Assembly: GCA_046543225.1 (NCBI GenBank)
Contig: JBKGZW010000126.1
Location: 1-8,324, forward strand
Direction: 5' to 3'
DNA from: SKKL01 sp046543225
Lineage (GTDB): Bacteria; Actinomycetota; Acidimicrobiia; Acidimicrobiales; SKKL01
Length of the DNA: 8,324 nucleotides
Shown here: in pieces, positions 5,472 to 8,324 of the stretch
How the letters are laid out: every line of letters begins with the position of its first letter
Position numbering within the stretch: position 1 is the first letter of the stretch
Notes under the pieces: model-generated
What the model was told of the DNA's origin: nothing
Databases searched by the model: none
The model's input: the letters and a program-made list of their open reading frames with translations, nothing else
Position numbers and translations under genes: made by a program

Positions 5472-7634
5472 GTGGCCCGGACACTGGTCCAGCTGGCCAG
5501 GATCCCGGTCACCGAGCTGAAGGGAGTCGGTGCGGCCAAGGCCGCCGCGCTGGCCGAGCTCGACGTCCACACCGTGCTCGACCTGCTCACCACCTACCCT
5601 CGCCGCTACATCGACCGCAGTCGCCAGGCCCGCATCGCCGATCTCGGAGAGGGTGACGAGGCGATGATCCTGGTCACCGTGCGGTCGGTCTCCACCCGCC
5701 GGACCCGCAACCGCAAGCCCATGGTCAACGCCACGGTCAGCGACGGCGACCGCACCCTCAAGGTGTCGTTCTTCAACCAGCCGTGGCGCGAGAAGCAGTT
5801 GCCGCCGGGCACCAACACGATCCTGTTCGGCAAGATCGAGCGCTTCAGGGGCCGGCTCCAGATGACCAACCCGGTGGTCGACCTGGTCGGTGACCGCACC
5901 GGGAGGATCATCCCCGTCTATCCGCAGTCCGAGAAGGCCCGGATCATGTCATGGGACCTGGCACGGTGGATGGACGAGGTGCTCGACCGTGCCGGCGAGT
6001 TCGCCGAGCCCGTGCCCGCCCAGGTGCGTGCCCGCTTCGACCTGGTCGACCGCACCACCGCCTTCCGCGGCATCCACACCCCCGACACGCTGAGCACAGC
6101 CGAACGGGCTCGGCGTCGGTTGGTGTTCGACGAGTTGTTGCGGATGCAACTCGCGCTGGTGCAGCGCAAGCGCCGTCTCGAGGCCGAGTCACCGGGCATC
6201 GCCCACCACACCATCGATCTCTCCCAGCTCGACCGGTTCCTCGGGCAGCTGCCGTTCCCGCTCACCGATGCCCAGCGCCGCGTCATCGACGAGATCATCG
6301 ACGATCTCGGTCGACCCCATCCCATGCACCGGCTGCTGCAGGGCGACGTCGGTGCCGGCAAGACGGTGGTGGCGGTCGCCGCCCTGCTGGTCGCGATCGA
6401 AGGCGGCCACCAGGGTGCGCTCATGGCCCCCACCTCGGTGCTGGCCGAACAGCACTGGCTCGGCATCCGTGGCCTCCTCGACGGGTTCGAGGTCGAGGCC
6501 GGCGACGCGTCGCTGTTCGGCACCCGGCCGCTGGCGGTCGAACTGCTGACCAACCGCACCAGCGCCGCCGAGCGTCGCCGGATGCTCGAACGACTTGCCA
6601 CCGGTGAGGTCGACCTGCTCGTCGGGACCCACGCGCTCATCCAGGAGGGGGTCACCTTCGCCGACCTGGGAGTGGTCGTCATCGACGAACAGCACCGCTT
6701 CGGGGTCGAGCAGCGGGCCGCGCTGCGCGCCGCCAACACCGACGGCACCGTTCCCGACGTGCTCGTCATGACCGCCACCCCCATCCCTCGCACCGCGGCC
6801 ATGACCGTCTACGGAGACCTCGACGTGTCCGTGCTCGACGAACTGCCCCCCGGCCGCACGCCCGTCGTCACCGAGTGGGTGCAGACCCGACCTGACGACG
6901 AGGTCGACGGCCAGGTCAGCGGTGCCGAGGCCGCCATGTGGGACACGGTGCGCGCCGAGGTCGAGGCCGGACGCCAGGCCTATGTGGTGTGCCCGCTGAT
7001 CGAGGAGTCCGAGAAGCTCGAGGTGGCCTCGGCCGAGGAGACCTTCGAGCGCCTCCGCACCGGCGAGCTGGCCGGCCTGTCGCTGGGCCTTCTGCACGGG
7101 CGGGTGTCGCCGGCCGAGAAGGAACAGACGATGGAGCTGTTCCGCTCGGGAGCGCTGGACGTGTTGGTGGCCACGACCGTCATCGAGGTCGGGGTCGACG
7201 TCCCCAACGCCACGGTGATGGTGATCCTCGACGCCGACCGGTTCGGCATCGCCCAGCTGCACCAGCTCCGGGGTCGGGTGGGCCGTGGCGCCGATCAGTC
7301 GTGGTGCTATCTGGTGGGAGCGGCGACGACCCCCGACGGCCGTGCCCGGCTCGAGGCGTTGGTGCGCTCGACCGATGGCTTCGAGCTGGCCGAGGTCGAC
7401 CTCGACCTGCGGGGGGAGGGCACCTTGATGGGCGAGCGGCAGAAGGGTCGCAACGACCTCAAGCTGGCATCGCTTCGCCGTGACCGGGACTGGGTGGAGC
7501 GGGCGCGAGTGATCGCCATCGAGATGATCGACGACGATCCCGAGCTGGTCGACGAGGCCCACCAGGGTCTGGCCGCCGAGCTCGAGCTGTTCCTCGGCGA
7601 CGACGACACCTCGGAGTACCTGCTCAAGTCATGA
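5472..7634 (+). CDS. recG: ATP-dependent DNA helicase RecG
   Basis: 720-aa superfamily 2 helicase that remodels stalled replication forks and branched DNA such as Holliday junctions and R-loops. The N-terminal part (about 10-150) begins with the helix-hairpin-like ELKGVGAAKAAAL and continues into the OB-fold wedge domain. The motor shows Walker A GDVGAGKT (291-298), motif II DEQH (405-408), motif III TATPIPRT (434-441), motif V around ATTVIEVGVDVPNA (567-580) and motif VI HQLRGRVGRG (597-606). The C-terminal TRG translocation motif region is GFELAEVDLDLRGEGTLMGERQ (about 636-657). All catalytic motifs are intact. The GTG start is one base after the fakA-like stop, with GGAG at 5464-5467, only 4 bases upstream, inside the preceding gene; translational coupling is likely. 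Its stop overlaps the next start as ATGA. rsmD and coaD, frequent followers in actinobacteria, are absent here. Confidence 0.97.
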   Translation: MARTLVQLARIPVTELKGVGAAKAAALAELDVHTVLDLLTTYPRRYIDRSRQARIADLGEGDEAMILVTVRSVSTRRTRNRKPMVNATVSDGDRTLKVSFFNQPWREKQLPPGTNTILFGKIERFRGRLQMTNPVVDLVGDRTGRIIPVYPQSEKARIMSWDLARWMDEVLDRAGEFAEPVPAQVRARFDLVDRTTAFRGIHTPDTLSTAERARRRLVFDELLRMQLALVQRKRRLEAESPGIAHHTIDLSQLDRFLGQLPFPLTDAQRRVIDEIIDDLGRPHPMHRLLQGDVGAGKTVVAVAALLVAIEGGHQGALMAPTSVLAEQHWLGIRGLLDGFEVEAGDASLFGTRPLAVELLTNRTSAAERRRMLERLATGEVDLLVGTHALIQEGVTFADLGVVVIDEQHRFGVEQRAALRAANTDGTVPDVLVMTATPIPRTAAMTVYGDLDVSVLDELPPGRTPVVTEWVQTRPDDEVDGQVSGAEAAMWDTVRAEVEAGRQAYVVCPLIEESEKLEVASAEETFERLRTGELAGLSLGLLHGRVSPAEKEQTMELFRSGALDVLVATTVIEVGVDVPNATVMVILDADRFGIAQLHQLRGRVGRGADQSWCYLVGAATTPDGRARLEALVRSTDGFELAEVDLDLRGEGTLMGERQKGRNDLKLASLRRDRDWVERARVIAIEMIDDDPELVDEAHQGLAAELELFLGDDDTSEYLLKS

Positions 7635-7921
7635 CCGATCCCGACCGATCCCACGGCCCTGACGACGACGGTGACGAGGACTTCGAGCCCACCGGCAAGT
7701 GGGCCAGTCCCGCGATCTATGCCAGCAACTGGCGCTCGATCCTGATCATCGACTCGATGCTCGGCTTCGCCGTCTTCTGGGTCGGGTTGTTGATGATCCT
7801 GTTCTGGAACTGGTTCGTCGGCTCGTTCGTCGCAGCGGTGGGGCTCACCTACATGGCCGCGGTCGGCCGCCGCTACCTGCAGTGGCGCTGGCTGCGCAGG
7901 CAAGCGGGTCTCGACACCTAG
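7631..7921 (+). CDS. small two-helix membrane protein translationally coupled to recG
   Basis: 96-aa protein that I do not recognise. An acidic, probably cytoplasmic N-terminus (DDDGDEDFEP, 11-20) is followed by two hydrophobic stretches, about 37-58 (LIIDSMLGFAVFWVGLLMIL) and 62-78 (FVGSFVAAVGLTYMAAV). A basic, Trp-rich tail follows (GRRYLQWRWLRRQ). This is the pattern of a helical hairpin with both ends inside. There is no signal peptide. The start ATG overlaps the recG stop (ATGA at 7631-7634) and the only nearby GGAG is 14 bases away, so it probably depends on re-initiation from recG. Coding is supported by the coupling, the amphipathic pattern and conserved-looking gene edges. No function can be assigned; a link to RecG is only positional. 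Confidence 0.8.
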   Translation: MTDPDRSHGPDDDGDEDFEPTGKWASPAIYASNWRSILIIDSMLGFAVFWVGLLMILFWNWFVGSFVAAVGLTYMAAVGRRYLQWRWLRRQAGLDT

Positions 7922-7929
7922 CGCAGCGG

Positions 7930-8127
7930 TCAGGGGGTTTCGGGTTCCCACTGGTCGCCCCGGAGGTCGTCCTCGTCGGGCAGGATCACGTCCCAGCGGT
8001 CGTTGCAGTCCTCGCACCGGTAGACCGCGACGTCGCCCGGTTGCCACCGTCGGTCTTCGGGCGGGGGAGTGATCAGGTGACACGTCCCGCCGCAGTCGAT
8101 GCAGTCGATGGTCGGCTCGGGTTCCAT
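7930..8127 (-). CDS. small zinc-ribbon protein
   Basis: 65-aa acidic protein with two cysteine knuckles: CIDCGGTC (Cys9, Cys12, also Cys16) followed by His17, and CEDC (Cys38, Cys41). Two CxxC pairs about 25 residues apart are the layout of a single treble-clef or ribbon zinc site. RWQPGDVAVYRCEDCNDRWDV resembles the second half of many short actinobacterial zinc-ribbon proteins of unknown role. Its stop is 8 bp from the stop of the membrane-protein gene on the other strand, so the two converge with no room for a terminator. The start ATG at 8125-8127 has AAGG 8 bases upstream; the same bases form a TAAGGT -10 box, so a leaderless start is the alternative reading. No function is assigned. Confidence 0.75.
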   Translation of the reverse strand: MEPEPTIDCIDCGGTCHLITPPPEDRRWQPGDVAVYRCEDCNDRWDVILPDEDDLRGDQWEPETP

Positions 8128-8134
8128 GAGTGGG

Positions 8135-8140
8135 ACCTTA
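8135..8140 (-). promoter_or_regulatory. TAAGGT: -10 box or Shine-Dalgarno of the zinc-ribbon gene
   Basis: On the minus strand TAAGGT ends 7 bases before the ATG. It fits TANNNT and would give a leaderless transcript; the embedded AAGG could instead serve as a weak ribosome site. The place for a -35 falls inside the GC-only stem of the adjacent hairpin and shows no consensus. Confidence 0.35.
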
Positions 8141-8149
8141 TCGGCCCGA

Positions 8150-8197
8150 ACGCACCCGGCCCCCCGGCCCGGGGACCGGGTGGGGGGCCGGGTGCGT
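8150..8197. terminator. very strong hairpin, probable terminator of the copper-enzyme gene
   Basis: A perfect 16-bp inverted repeat, ACGCACCCGGCCCCCC (8150-8165) against GGGGGGCCGGGTGCGT (8182-8197). The 16-base loop itself holds a 5-bp stem, CCCGG-GGA-CCGGG (8168-8180). It begins 14 bases beyond the stop of the minus-strand gene at the right edge, so termination of that gene is the simplest role. No T tract follows, only TTCGGG. It would also insulate the zinc-ribbon gene, whose start is 22 bases further on. Confidence 0.75.
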
Positions 8198-8211
8198 CCA
8201 GCGACGGGTGG

Positions 8212-8324
8212 TCAGTGGGCAGCGCCCTCGGCCGGTTCGACCTCACCGGCCTGGAACAAGCCCAGTGCACCCTTGCCCACGTTGGAGAACTTGTGGGTCA
8301 CGATCGGGTAGAGCCCGTCCTCGG
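8212..8324 (-). CDS. C-terminal end of a cupredoxin-type copper enzyme, probably NirK-like nitrite reductase / multicopper oxidase (partial)
   Basis: Only the last 37 codons are inside the window: EDGLYPIVTHKFSNVGKGAL, then GLFQAGEVEPAEGAAH and TGA. The segment LYPIVTHKFSNVGKGALGLF matches the end of the second cupredoxin domain of copper nitrite reductases, where (T/N)H-x(n)-GA(L/A)G is conserved. The histidine in VTH corresponds to the type-2 copper ligand from the C-terminal domain. The 17-residue tail after GLF is short and acidic. Nitrite-to-NO reduction is the likely activity if this is NirK; a two- or three-domain multicopper oxidase is the alternative, and the fragment cannot decide. 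A strong hairpin follows the stop. Confidence 0.6.
   Translation of the reverse strand, partial: EDGLYPIVTHKFSNVGKGALGLFQAGEVEPAEGAAH

Noticed and set aside
3287..5593. 768-codon open frame antisense to the fakA-like gene, spanning rpmB and the cold-shock-like gene
   Set aside because: It crosses promoters and several real genes and its translation is Gly/Val/Asp/His-rich noise; only the sense-strand genes have motifs.

Overview
The window is high-GC DNA with long open antisense frames, GTG starts and several start codons that lack a Shine-Dalgarno site. It also carries a DUF222/HNH (13E12-type) gene and a GTP-type PEP carboxykinase. Together these point to an actinobacterium; an Acidimicrobiia-like lineage is my guess, not something the sequence proves. 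Most of the window is ordinary chromosomal housekeeping DNA. I found no phage, IS element, CRISPR array, tRNA or rRNA.

Layout, left to right. (1) The 3' part of a DUF222-HNH endonuclease gene on the + strand runs off the left edge and ends at 1016. (2) A 235-bp convergent gap (1017-1251) holds two small hairpins that could terminate both flanking genes. (3) A minus-strand block reads right to left: rpmB (zinc-binding L28, 3466-3660), a 78-aa degenerate cold-shock-domain protein (3102-3338), and pckG (GTP PEPCK, 1252-3048). A perfect 8-bp inverted repeat lies between the cold-shock gene and pckG, overlapping a candidate pckG -35 box. (4) A divergent promoter region (3661-3787) separates rpmB from a plus-strand operon of a FakA/YloV-like DAK2 (DhaL-domain) kinase (3788-5470), recG (5472-7634, 1-bp gap) and a 96-aa two-helix membrane protein (7631-7921, ATGA overlap). 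(5) Convergent to that operon is a 65-aa zinc-ribbon protein (7930-8127, minus). (6) At the right edge is the last 37 codons of a cupredoxin-type copper enzyme, probably NirK-like (minus, cut by the window), followed by a very strong 16-bp hairpin.

How the genes relate: the rpmB / DAK2 kinase / recG neighbourhood is widely conserved in Gram-positive bacteria and joins translation, (likely) fatty-acid phosphorylation and replication-fork rescue without an obvious common pathway. In many actinobacteria recG is followed by rsmD and coaD. Here that place is taken by a small unknown membrane protein, then an unrelated zinc ribbon and copper oxidoreductase. The most checkable oddities are the putative operator before pckG, the cold-shock fold that has lost its RNA-binding aromatics, the recG-coupled membrane protein, and the apparent leaderless starts of the fakA-like and zinc-ribbon genes. 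I saw no convincing new multi-gene system.
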